64,000 nucleotides of DNA from contig NC_088300.1 in assembly GCF_032854445.1 (NCBI RefSeq), positions 64,330,984 to 64,394,983 of the forward strand, in the 5' to 3' direction. Of this stretch, positions 13,292 through 26,000 are shown piece by piece; within the stretch, counting starts at the first letter, position 1, and each line of letters begins with the position of its first letter. The notes beneath the pieces were generated by a model. That model saw nothing but the letters and a program-made list of their open reading frames with translations, had not been told where the DNA came from and did not search any database. Both the position numbers and the translations under genes were made by a program. The DNA is from Liolophura sinensis (Eukaryota; Mollusca; Polyplacophora; Chitonida; Chitonidae).

Positions 13292-13982
13292 AGATGACCC
13301 TCAAGGATAGATAAGATGGAGAAAGATACAAAACAACGTATCTATGATATAATGTAGTCAAGATACTCTCAGGCCAAGGTGACGATGTTAACAGTTTTCA
13401 TGGCGTGAAACCCGAAAACTTTCGTCTAAATCCCACTTGGGTGACACTAGCGAGACGGGAGGAAAACCCGCTGTTGAATGATGCTACAATACTTCGACGT
13501 TGCGGGTCCCTGAAGGCCAACGACCAAAAAGCGTGAACAAGCTGTTTAATCTCCTCTGATCATGCTTATGAAAGATTGGTGGGTGCATGAGTTGTTGGAA
13601 GAGTAAGCCATCCTATGTAGACCATCCATTAACGTGTTGATCTAGAGATGTTGCAACTTGGTGGACTCCTCGTCGAGAAGTCAGAAAGGAAAGTTTTTAG
13701 GAAAGCCGTTTCAGGATGGCCTCCAGACTCGCTATAATGAACGGTGTGCTATCTATAGCAACAAGGGATTATTCAAGAGTCTGGAGTAAGCATGTGGTTT
13801 GCAGACTGCTCATAACATTATCAGTCGTCTTGTTACTAAAGACACTTGTTGCTGCCTCGCTTCGCGCCCCACACTTATAGGTTAAAGCAAGGAGCCATGA
13901 CTGGTTGGCCCGTTGTCAGTATAATGGGTGGGGTGTCATGCCTGGTGTCTTCATAATGATGACGGCAGTACTTTGGCGGCAG

Positions 13983-14320
13983 TAAGTGAGTGCATGGGGT
14001 TTAACGTCGTACTTAACAATTTTTCAGTCATATGACGACGAAGGAATCCTTAGAGTGCATGTAATGTGCCTCCTTGTTGCGATTTTCCACCACTCTTTGA
14101 TTCAGTGCACACTGAGACGACTTACCGAAGGCAAGTAAGCCGCCCCGCCCGAGCGATTATACTGATACGGGTCAATCACTTGTTGCACTATCCCCTTCAT
14201 GCTGAACACCAAGCGAGGAAGTTACAACTTTCTCTTTTCAAGTCTTAGGTGTGACTCTACCCAGGATTGACCCTGGATCTACCGCTCCCGAGGCGGACGC
14301 TCTACCAACTGTGTTGGCGG
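13983..14320 (-). mobile_element. SINE family B (tRNA-derived), near full length
   Basis: On the minus strand it starts with CAGTTGGTAGAGCGTCCGCC and GGTCAATCCTGGG, matching tRNA A-box and B-box promoter layout, and ends with GTTAAGTACGACGTTAAACC. A second copy lies at 56071-56420. Its body differs from family A, apart from a similar 'TTGAGTACGACGTTAAA' tail theme. Confidence 0.8.
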
Positions 14321-15714
14321 CAGTATGTGTACAATCGCCTGATCATGGCCCCTTGTTGTCATGTGAATAAAAAATTGTTAAATGCAACGTTAAACTGCAA
14401 GCATCCATTCATTCAGTACAAAGATAGTAGTGGGTAGTAGTAGATCAAGTGTTTCAAGCTATGAGGCACATGTTAAGCGATATAGGATGTCAAAAATTTG
14501 AGGATAACGATGTTGGTACCTGTCGATCAAATTTTCGTTAACATATCGATTCTATATCTTTACATTGGCCACTGAAAAATTAAAGATAAACACGTCTAAC
14601 ACGATCGGCAAAATTCCAATTTCGATCGCCATGACAATAATGTGGTAGACATAGTGTATATACACACATCGTGGTTGCATGCATGGTGGTCTGCTCTTAG
14701 TTGATTTAAACCAGCGAAATTTGCGATGGACAAGCCTTTAAGGCTGGAAGATGCTGAATGTTTTGGCAATGAGGATTATATCTATATAAATCATTTTAAA
14801 AACAACACAGAAGTAAAAGAAACAAATCATACAGGGTCTATTGAACGTAATAGAAGGTTTATATATATAAAAGTACATTTATCATTAAAAGGCCTAATTC
14901 CCTATCAGTAACAGGGCCAGCTATTCTTTTCTTTTCCCTTTTCAAAATCTTCAGAAGAGATCAGACGTCTAAATTTCACAATATATGTTGGCTTGAGTGG
15001 GTTGATTATGTTATCCATACTAAAGATTAGAGCGATAAAAATTGTTTCCATTTAAGTCTGTACGTTAAGTCGCCTAGCTAAGGCTTGTAGTGATTGAATG
15101 CATTGTCATTTCACAACAGTTCTTGTATATATAATCTGGTTTAAATCTCTCTTTTATTGAAAACGCAAAACTCACGCTCTCAGGTGTAACAGTGTAACCT
15201 CGTCAGACACCAGTACCGCCCTGTTTTCTGAGATGACAATACAAGAACTCTTCAATGAGGGAGGCGCGATTCAGTGTCGAGGGCGGCTTACATGTGCTAT
15301 AATGTAAAAACGACATGCCGACGTTTGTGAAAGTAAAGAATACTTGATTAAATATCAGGTTTTTGTAAGTACTCGAATGTTTACAGTCACTGTTACTCAA
15401 ACTGTAAAATGTTCTCTTCATGGTAAGCCATGGTCCCTTATTGAGATGTAATATGTGAAAAGGCCATTTCTTGACTTGTTTTGTTGTTGTTGTAACCACA
15501 CGTCTTGTCTCAAGGAGTCAAGCCCTGCAAGGGCCTCCAGCTCGCTTTGTTTTCTGATCTCCTGAGTTCAATTCATATAAACATTTGCTAGGGTGCTGCT
15601 CTGATTTCCCCATTCTGCAGAAATCCAATCGAGGGTTAATGCTAAATGAAATTAATTTGGTGAAGTCAGTGATGACAGAGTTCTCAAAGCTTGTTTGCAA
15701 TTTAGTCCAAATAT

Positions 15715-15881
15715 AGATGGTTTGCAAGGGCAGCCATCTTTGAGGTAAGTTTGTGTATATTGCCCATTGTATAGCCTTACCAGCCAAGGGCCTCTGTCCA
15801 GCTTATGACACCTTTAACAATAGACACTCTGTGGGCAATACACAAACTTACACCAAAGATGGCTGCCATTGCAAACCATCT
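15715..15881. mobile_element. Short foldback/MITE-like element with ~50-bp inverted arms
   Basis: Arm 15715-15766 (AGATGGTTTGCAAGGGCAGC onward) is repeated in inverted form at 15832-15881 (ending GGCTGCCATTGCAAACCATC), separated by about 65 bp. No transposase is present. Target-site duplications are not clear. Confidence 0.7.
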
Positions 15882-16112
15882 GTTCTGACTCAGGCTTGCA
15901 GCAGATATTGTGATGGGCCTGACGGAATGCTGCAGAGTCAGAGTCAGAAGTCATTTCATCGGAGAAAATTAAAGTTTCCAAACAATGTTGCTGATGCGAA
16001 ATAACCCACCTTATTATCCTCTTATTTTAGCTACATTTGAGCACCTAAAGACCTTGTCTCCTCGTCTGCAGTCTTATTTCTCGCTTGTTTATTCATTGTC
16101 AACAATATTTTG

Positions 16113-16437
16113 ACAAAGTCTCCCACACCTCTTTTCTGTTTGTGCTTTCACTGTTACCATGATGGCCACCAATGTGTACGCACGAAATGTTTACGTCACA
16201 CGCGTCATAGACATCGCCCGGAAAATATGAGGATAAACACGAAACAAACACTGGTGTACAGAAGCCTGACAAATCATCACCAACATCTCCCAGAAAAATA
16301 AAGCGGGAAAGGCTCACGTTTGTCCGAATGTTCTCAGGGTGATGTCTGTGACGCATGTGACGTACACGAACTGCTTTTTTTGTGGCCATCCTGGTAAGAG
16401 TGAAAGCGTGAATTTAGAAGAGGTTTGGGAGACTGTT
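16113..16437. mobile_element. Foldback/MITE-like element with ~105-bp inverted arms
   Basis: The left arm starts ACAAAGTCTCCCACACCTC and the right arm ends AGAGGTTTGGGAGACTGT. The arms match imperfectly in inverted orientation over about 105 bp each, including the ATGGCCAC and ACGTCACRYGCGTCA segments. It has no coding capacity, which fits a nonautonomous DNA transposon. Confidence 0.7.
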
Positions 16438-16950
16438 TATTAAAATTCGAAACTATCAAATTTCAAATTGTTTCAAATTTCCTTGAAGTGTTTTATATGG
16501 TGTTTGGAAAATTTCATTTACATTGTTTACCTCCAGAGAAGGAGTTACCATTTTCAAGTTGCAAGCATGTAACTCTGATTTGAGTCGCGCATCACTGAGT
16601 ATTACCAAGCGAAACAAGATTTGATGTGTCAAGAGGATATTTTCCATCGCTTCTATGCAGAACAGAACAGTATTTTAGTCTGGTACCTTAACTCCTGACT
16701 GCATTGGAGGTTGTGTACCAGACTAAAACGAACTCTTTAGCTGAACACATGGCTGCACTGCTTGGGTCAGAGTTATATATTGGTAAAATAAATTTACTCT
16801 CATATATGGGATATTTAGCAATTTTCATTCAGAAAGTGAAGAAAAATATGCTTTTTGCTTGTCTTAACACTGTTAGCATGTTTATTGATGTCATTTGTGT
16901 GTGGATTGATTACCAGGCCTATGTACAATAAACTTCATTTTGAAATGCTG

Positions 16951-17001
16951 TTTGCAGGTAAAGCCTAAGGTCATTTTGGTGACCTTAACACAGTGTTCAT
17001 T
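16951..17001 (+). other. AQR: Probable 5' UTR of AQR behind an acceptor-like site
   Basis: TGCTGTTTGCAG ends at 16957 and looks like a 3' splice site. The sequence from 16958 to the ATG at 17002 has no other start codon. If it is used, the promoter and a noncoding first exon lie further upstream. I see no TATA box or strong promoter close by. Confidence 0.35.
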
Positions 17002-20000
17002 ATGGTCAATCCAAAGAAGGGTGTTCCAACTGTGGAACAGATTCAGTCTGATGTCATCACTCAGGTACACATGCACTTTAGCTACCGGTAATAAGTAAAA
17101 GCACATTTTACTAGCCTTACAGTAGAGCAAGGTTAATTGTTCATCAATGATGATCTGTAAAGATCTGTAAGGTTTCCATTTTACTTTAACACTGTAGTGC
17201 TTGTGGATAACATCTTTACTCTACTAACACAAGTATACAGGAACTGTGATGTGAAGAAATATTGCTTTGACCAGTTAGTTTTATGCAGGTAGTGTTCCAT
17301 GTTTTAACCAAGGCATCCAGAAACTAATATTAACAGAAGCATATGTCATTGTTTGAGCTACTTGAATCATGTACTCACACTTTATAGACATATCTAAACA
17401 TCATTTCTAAATGAATTTGGGGGAGCACAGTTTTAACCAAGGATGTATTATATGCATATGCATGTTGGAAGCTGTTGTTAAAATGTGATGATTTAGACTT
17501 ATTCATTTTTGTTATAAGGTTCCATTTGAAGTTGTTAAATTTACACAAAGAGTGCTTGGGTGATACTTAAGGATCAGTATTTGTTAACGAAATGGTTTAA
17601 CAATTGTATTTATTTAATTATATTTTTTACTTGCCTTGATGTCTTTGAAATAAGATTACATACACAATTAAAGTGCTGTCGCCAGTTCGAATTCCATAAC
17701 TGTATCTGGTATAAAAATGTGAATACCATGTTTGGATTCAGGTGGGGATTGAGCTGTTAGGTTTTATAAATGAGACATCACAGTTAGGTAAGGTAGATCA
17801 AATTTGCTGTGTTGATTTTGATAACCGTTTTTGTACAAGCTTATAATATAAGATTTGCTGACATCTTGTTTTCATTGTCACACACAGCTGGCAGAGCAGT
17901 TTTGGTCTCCACGTCTACAGGCAACTGGAACTGCTAGCAAATTTAAACCAGTGGTAAGACCAGTTTTAGCTTGTGATCTTAATTTTTTTCCCCGTCCATT
18001 ATAGGCCACTTTGACATACCTATACATGTTTGTTGGCTAATCTCAGATTAGATTTCTTGAATTTTTATTGTATTCATCTCTTTTGTTCTTTTATGCAATA
18101 AACTGTATATGTACTATATAATCACATATATCACGAACAGTAATTATTTATCAGCTTTGTCTTTTGGTGCTCATTTCACATGTGTGAATTTTAACTTTGC
18201 AGGTGGTGGAAGATATTTACAAGAAAGAAATTCTTCAGACAAAGTATGTACAATGACAGACATGTTCTTCAAAATTGCATTGTCTTTTTCTTTGTATATA
18301 CAGGTAATTTAATAACAATAATAATGATAGCCATTTTGAATTTTATTTTTTTTTATGGAGATCATTTTGCTTTCACAAACAATCTCGTTGGATGCAAACG
18401 TCTTAACATCTGTTGTCGGGTTCACTATGTTTAATTCAAATCAAACATTCTTGTCTTTTTTTCAGGTTTTCCACTAGAAGGGTGATGATGTTGGAATTTA
18501 GGTAATGAAACTGCACGCAATTTATGCTTAGATTGTGTTCCGTATTCAAAGTGGATTTTATGAAGGTATTGGTAGTTTCATATTTCTGACCCTGGGTCCT
18601 ACCAACAACTTTAAAGATGGTACTTGTTGTTGCCTCGCTTGACACTCTGCACTGAGAGATTTGAACAAGGAAGCAGGACTGGTGGGCCCAGTGTCATCTT
18701 TGGCATGACACTTCAGTGGCAGAAGCACTTTGGAGGCATAGACTCGCCCTGCCAAAAGAACACAGTATTTAAACAGACACCCACACTGTCGTCTGACTGA
18801 AAAAAAACCCCAAAGCATACGTACATACATACATATTTACACTTTGTCTTCTGTTGGTTACTTTTTCTGTATCGCATGTTCTCTGGGAACAATCTTGGCT
18901 TTGTTCTTCGGTTATAGTTATGTGGTTAATTATTCTTGTTTACCTTTACAGCCAGTACCTAGAGAGTTACCTGTGGCCTAATTATAGAGAAGGACAGGTA
19001 TGATAATGCTTTACGTTTCGTTATACTGTGCTCTGATCCTTTCTTACAATCTTCAAGCCTTGGCCATTCCCAGGCCACATGAATTTTTTTGCCCATTTAT
19101 GCTTCCCCTAAAAAAAATAGTTTTAGCTGTATGACCAGATCAAGTATTTAATACTGTGAATTCTCATGGGGTAGTAATTGTACAATATGTATTGGTTTTG
19201 CCTTGGAATAAAGCAAGCAATTATATCCAGATAAATACTTTTTTGGAAAAACACAAGTAAATATGTAGCAGGCATGGAAATTTTCCTCCGGTTGGCTGAT
19301 TTAAGACTTTTCTGTTTAAAATTTAAAAATCAAAATGAACTGATTTCTTGAAAACTGGTGATAGCTAATGTAATTTGAGGTACGGTTAGGTATTTTCAGA
19401 CATTTTTTTAGAAACTTTAGACCTTTTTCTGACCATCAAGTGCCATGCCTGAAATTGTCATACTTATTTGTGTAATGTTTTTAAGGAGGGCCTGTCAAAG
19501 GCCTTGTAATGTTCTAATCTAATATTGTCAATCTTATTTATTCAGGCAACATACTCTCACATGTTATCCATTGTGTGTATGATCAATGAGAAGTTTAGGG
19601 AGCGGGTGCCTGCTTGGGAGGTAAGCTGGTGTCTGCTGTTTGCTTTTGGAATCGTGTTAACTTAGGGGGACACAGAAGAGGGACCCTTGGCTTATTAAAT
19701 CTTCAGATGCTGGCTTCCTCTCTGTCTGTGCATGGGAAGGTCTGTCGTTGTATAAGTGAATACTCTTGAGTATGGTGTAAAACACCAAATGAAATAAATA
19801 AATAAATAGATATTACATATTCAGCACCTGAAATTATTATTATGGGCTCATATAACAGTTTTCAAAAGAGAACGGTAAATAATTTGATTGTAACATCAAA
19901 TTGGTATTGATTATTGGGTTGCCGAATTTAATACAAAGCGATGTGTGCAGGTTATTCAAAATATAGTATGACAGATACAACTATGTGTAAGGACAGGTTT

Positions 20001-23000
20001 GAAGGTATAACTGTAAGATGACCTAAGAATACTAAGCAGTTGCTACCTGGAAGCTCAAGATTTGTTAAAGATTATCTCCTGAAATCTATGAACCCCAAAA
20101 GTTCGTCTTTGCAATTTTGTTGACATTCATTTCTTGTTAGTCATTTTTTTTTTTTTTTTACATCATTCTATCCATTAATACCAATCTTTCTTAGAAATTA
20201 ACTCATTAATCTGTCTCCTGTTCCTGCCACTGCACAGGTGTTTAAATCTGCTCCGACCAGCTTTCCAGCTTTCTTCAGACAAGTATTGAAAGCCAGTTTG
20301 GACGACAGCCTATCCTTGCGGGAACACACTGTTCTGTTACGGTTCATTGTTCACTGTTTCAACAGTTTGGTGAGTCGGAATTATCTTCTTTGTTCACTAT
20401 TTCATTAATCGTGCACCAGTTATCTGAAATGCTGTTGACTTCACTGTAAAGCCTGATTCTGACACTGCCACGTTTGAAACTGTTTACATGTTTTAGTGTA
20501 ATATAACCTTAATGAGTGAATTTTACTTTATCACCAATCAAAATCATAACGTTAATGATTAATGGTCGACGACTGGCATATGACTGTGAGGATAGTAGTG
20601 TAACAGCCTTACCTGCATACAGCCGTTCTCCTCGGTCGTGTCCAGGAATGGTACCCAGGCTGTGGGGATCAGGTGGTAATAGCTGTCCGTACTGAAGTAA
20701 GCGCTGTCTGTAGCAACATATCATGTAATAGCATGTGCAACGTTTTCCACAACATCCGGTACAGTGAGTCTAATTTTCCCAACCTTACTTGGTTTAAGAC
20801 TCTGGTGTTGAACTTGGTAGGTTATACCTACCCTCATTCCTCAATTTATTCATCTGGCCCTGCAACCAGCATTTTGAAACATTCTGAGAGAACCAGTGAG
20901 TGTAGAGTAATAATTTTACAGTTTTTTGACGCTAGCTAACAAATTAGATTTCTGGCATAATAATTATATAAATTCCACTGAAAAAAAAGGGGTTTCATGG
21001 TTGAAAAGGTTGAAGATTTTCAGTAATATCATGTTGAGGAATTCTCCTGCTGTTGGCTGATTTACAGGATTTTCTGTCCAACAAGAAATATCACGATACT
21101 TTCTGAAATACACACAACTAGATGATGGTCTAATTCTCATGGAAGTTTCAGACTTTGTGGTATAACACTCCGGCTTTTTCAGGCATTTCAGTTAACTTGC
21201 CTGTAGAGTCTTGCATGTAACATTTCCACCTATAACATTTATGATGAGTACAGTGGATGTGTTTGCGCATCATTTCCCGCCTACACACGGTGATCACAAC
21301 TGTATGAAAAAAGCCCTCATTCTTTTCATGTACGCCGTAATGTTTGTGAATAACCTCTTTGCTCTACTAACACAAGTATACAAATTACTTTTATGCAGGT
21401 AGTGTTCCATGTTTTAACCATGGCATCCAGAAAATTAACATTAAAAGAAGTGTGTGCTAATGTTTGGGCTACTTGGATCTTGTACTCACAGTTTATAGAC
21501 ATATCTAAACATCATTTCTCAATGAATTTTGGGGGAGCACAGTGTTACCTCCTTTTGAAAAGGAATTTGTGAAATTCTTTCATGGTTTATTGTTGTCAGA
21601 AAGTAATAATCAAATTAGCTATTTTATATCATGTGGTGTATTTTCATTTTTTACAGGAAGTTGACCTAATCAGAGAACAAGTTCAGAGGCTGGTCTCACT
21701 TCCCATTTGGGCAAACATATTACCAGTAAGTCTGTTCACAAAGTGCAGTTGTCTCACCTTGCTTCATTATGTTCTTTGTTGCTTCTAAGAAGTCTCCCGA
21801 ATGGAAATTTAGCTTGAAAGCAGTTTTGATATTTACGAAGGACATCTGAACAACTTTAATATCAAAAAGGAGACAGCCAAAAAATCTCTGGAGAAACTAT
21901 TTCACAAAGACTACTTTATGTGACTGTATGTGAAAAAAAAAGTATTACATCAGATTGCTCACACAACATTTTAATGTGGTACTCAGGAACGTATCATATG
22001 CAAATCCCACAGAATCCATTTGCAAACGTAACTTTTCAGTACTGCACCATTCATTGGGCCAATTCAGCCAATGTAATCCTGTCCCCAAAATCACATGAAA
22101 AAGTGCATAAGTTGCACTGAAAGCTGCTCTATCTTATGCAGAAATGTTGAATTAGGGTATATGATTCTTGGAGTTAAGAAACAAGCAAATAAATAAATAT
22201 TGTATCATTCTCAATTAATTTAATATTGCAGGCTAGGAGAGATGAAATCTTTAAAGCTCATCCGAAATATAAGAAGTTTTGGAATCTAATCAAGAAAAAT
22301 GACAAAAAGCTGGATGAAGTCGCTTTAAAAAAGCTCCAGTTTGAGAGGAGATTCTTTGCTCAACTTATTGACAAATTTTTCAACATCTTGAGTCAGATCC
22401 CTGCTAAAGGTATGTTGCTCATTATTGATGTTATATGTCAGTTCTCATTGCATACTTGTTGTGTTTCATCATTCATACTGTAGTAAGGTATAGTGTAATC
22501 AGGTCGTAATGCATCAGGGGCCTCTTTGACGGAGGGGATTAGCACGCCAGCGCGGTGCAATGACCCAGGAGCCTTCCACCAATGCAGTCACTGTGAGTTC
22601 AAGTCGAGCTCATGCTGGTTTCCTCTCTGGCCGTAAGTAGGAAAATCTGTCAGTGACCTGCAGATGGTTGTGGGTTTTCCCCAAGCTCTGCCTGATTTCC
22701 TCTAACCATAATGCTGGCCGCTGTCGTATAAGTGAAATATTCTTGAGTATTGTGTAAAACACCAATCAAATGAATAATTAAATTAAATTGCATTAAGCAT
22801 TTCTTGAGCAATTGTCACTAAGCACCATTACATTGTTGTACAACAGGCGTTGTACTTTTAATCCAAAATATTTCACTGATAAAATGGTAGTCAGATTTGA
22901 AGGAAACCACCCTACACCATGAGGTCCCTAACAAACATCCTGACATTCATCCATTAACTGGAAGTGTGTAACATGCCCATTAGGTCATGTCCACAGCATT

Positions 23001-26000
23001 TACACAGACTTATTTTTTTTTTTTAATCCTATCATGTGAGCGAACTCCACAGATTGTCAAGATTTGTTCACCTTTGCATGGAAACTGTCTTTAAAATGAC
23101 ACATCATGGAAAAAATATATTTTCTGGTTACAGTATTAAAATAATTAGCGAACACATGTTGGGCCATAACATCCTGTGCATTGAATATCATCCTGTGCAT
23201 TGAATATAATCCTGTGCGTTGAATATAATCCTGTGCGTTGAATAACATCCTGTGCATTGAATATCATCCTGTGCATTGAATATCATTCTGTGAGTTGAAT
23301 ATCATTCTGTACGCCAGCTTGTTTAAACACTCTTTTGTTTTCATGCAAACCTGCATCAGTCTCTTTGAGCTGTCAGAATTCATCAAGTTGACACCAGGTG
23401 CCTCTTCAGCCAAAATTTTATAGAAAACTGGGCAATCACTGTTTCCAGTTGTCTAGTGGTTGGTTTCATACTTCAAGTATTAGAAAAGAGATCTGGTTCA
23501 ACCAAGTATGGTATTTAAGTTAAACTTTAGCACTTTTCAAGTCACATATTTTATTGATTCTGATAGAGTCCTCCAACTTATATGCCCACTTTAGAGCTTT
23601 TGTGAAGTTTGATTATTTTCTTATCAGAAAAAATTATTATTAGCTTCAAAGGTATTATTCTAAGAAGTGTTTCTAAAATGTATTTTACACACTAAACACT
23701 ATAGTAATTCATTTTAAGCCATTATAATATGCACATAAGAAATAAATGTTAAATCAGTTGTTATGTGATGTTCAGGAGAAGTGGGCTGGGACAAAGTGCA
23801 CTACTGTGAGCGCTTCATCGAACTGATGACAGACCTGGAGGCACAGTTACCCACCCGCAGGTTCTTCAACATCGTCATGGACAACGCTCATGTTGTCGTC
23901 AGAAGTCGCCTCTCCAAACTTTTCAAGAGGAAAGAAGGAAAACTGTTCAAAGAGGCAAGTGTGTAATAATGTCTTATTAATGTTAGCTGAAATAATTTGT
24001 TGGCACTTTGTTAATTTTATAACTTTATTGAAATATTGTGAGATATCTAGAGAGTAAGAGAAGATTTCATTTATGAGAGTTACTAGTTACATGCATTATA
24101 TATTCTGTAGTAACATAAACCTAATATAAGAGAATTTTTTAACATGACCAGATATCATACTATTTGATATTAAAGGAGAAGAAGATTTAAATATCAAACA
24201 AATACCATTGAAAAGAGTATGCATATCCCCGCAGGTGCATGCCATAAAAAATTCTAATATGTACCTCAAGTTAATAAATTCTTGATAATTTATTAACTTG
24301 AGGTACATATTAGAATTTTTTTATTGCCAAAATCCGTTGTGGGCGACTCCATTTTGCCTAAGAACTAGTCCTGAAGTCTTCTGTGTTAGGAGGAGAATTG
24401 CAGTCGGAAAAAGCTAAAGTGCAGTTCGTACATTTCCAGTAGAACTCTTCTTTCCAGAAGGTAGCGAACAGTACAATTCATTTTCTGCTTGACGATCGGG
24501 AAACCGGAATCTTGGACGTAATCCTTGTTTACGCAAACAGGGTGGCAGTTTTAACGACTCTCATTGGCTGAGAAGCAACATACCCCCAGCATAAATTACA
24601 TTGTGTTAAAGATGGAGGACGCGATGGACTCAGCGATTTATGCCAGCTTTGCAGTTTTCAAGCTTTACATGTATGGCGAGAAAAAAATCACAAAATTATG
24701 CAGCAGTCACCAGCAGATAGAAAAAAATGTGCTCTTTTCAGCCTACAGTGTCAAGTTTTCTTCTCCTTTAAACATGTTACAGTTACTGGAAATGCTGCAG
24801 TTCTATGCTGGCTTTGAGATCAATGATCAGACAGGGGAGGCTCTAACTGACCATGAGATGACCGACATTCACTATGATCGCATCACCTCGCTACAGGTGA
24901 GCAGCTTTTTCATCAGCTCACTTTAGGTGAGCAGCATTTTTGTCACTGCGCTACAGGTAAGCAGCTCTTGTCACCTTGCAACAGGTGAGCAGCTCTTTTA
25001 TCACCTTGAAACAGGTGAGCAGCTATTTTGTCATCTTAAAACAGGTGAGCAGCTCTTTTGTCTGCTCATGTCAGGTGAGCAGCTCTTTTGTCTACTCATG
25101 TCAGGTGAGCAGCTCTTTTGTGACCTGACAACAGGTGAGCAGCTCTTTTGTCTCCTCATGTCAGGTGAGCAGCTCTTCTGTGACCTCACAACAGGTGAGC
25201 AGTTCTTTTGTCAAATCACTTCAGGTGAGCAGCTCTTTAGTCAGCTCACCACAGTGAAGCAGCATTTTTGTCGTCACTTTGAAATAGGTGTGCAGCTCTT
25301 TTGCCATCTCACCCCTTGGGAGCAGCATTTTTGTTCTCTTGCTACAGGTGAGCAGTTCTTTTGTCACCTCACAACAGGTGAGCAGCTCCTTTCTCACCTC
25401 GCAACAGTTCTTTTGTCACCTTGTTACAGGTTAGCAGCTCCTTTATCACCGCATTACAGGTGAGCAGCTGTGGTAACACTTCCCTGTAGTATGACCACAT
25501 TACAGCTGAACACCTTTTAGTATTACCTCACTACATTGTTACAGGTGACCAACTACATTTTCTGTTGTGTACACCCATTTCAACTATCATATATGCAAAA
25601 TTGTCTTTGTATTTTTGAACTTTCGTCTGTTACTCATACAAATTCAATGTAATTTGTGGTTGCAATTACACTAATTCTTCTATAAGTTGGACAGATATTA
25701 GTAGTGTTGAAAGTAGATTATTTTCTAACCTATGTGCATGTCCCTGTGTCTGTTTTGAGTGACCCATACATTATTTTTCATTTTCAGAAGGCAGCATTCA
25801 AACATTTTCCAGAGCTGTACAAGTTTTCCCTGTCTAATGTGGCTAACATAGATACTAGAGAATCGCTTACAAAGCATTTTACCCCATTAAGGTATGTTGA
25901 TACACCGTATTATTGTAGCCTGAGCTTGTCCTTTGAGTTGTCACGGCTTTATTCCACATCAGCTACTCTTTTGGACATACACACCTTTTTCAGATATTCT

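Larger units (their letters stand above)
11980..16950. other. Intergenic DNA between the minisatellites and AQR
   Basis: Apart from the listed 57-bp duplication, SINEs and foldback elements, this stretch has only short open frames without recognisable domains. The AQR promoter may lie in its last kilobase. Confidence 0.5.
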
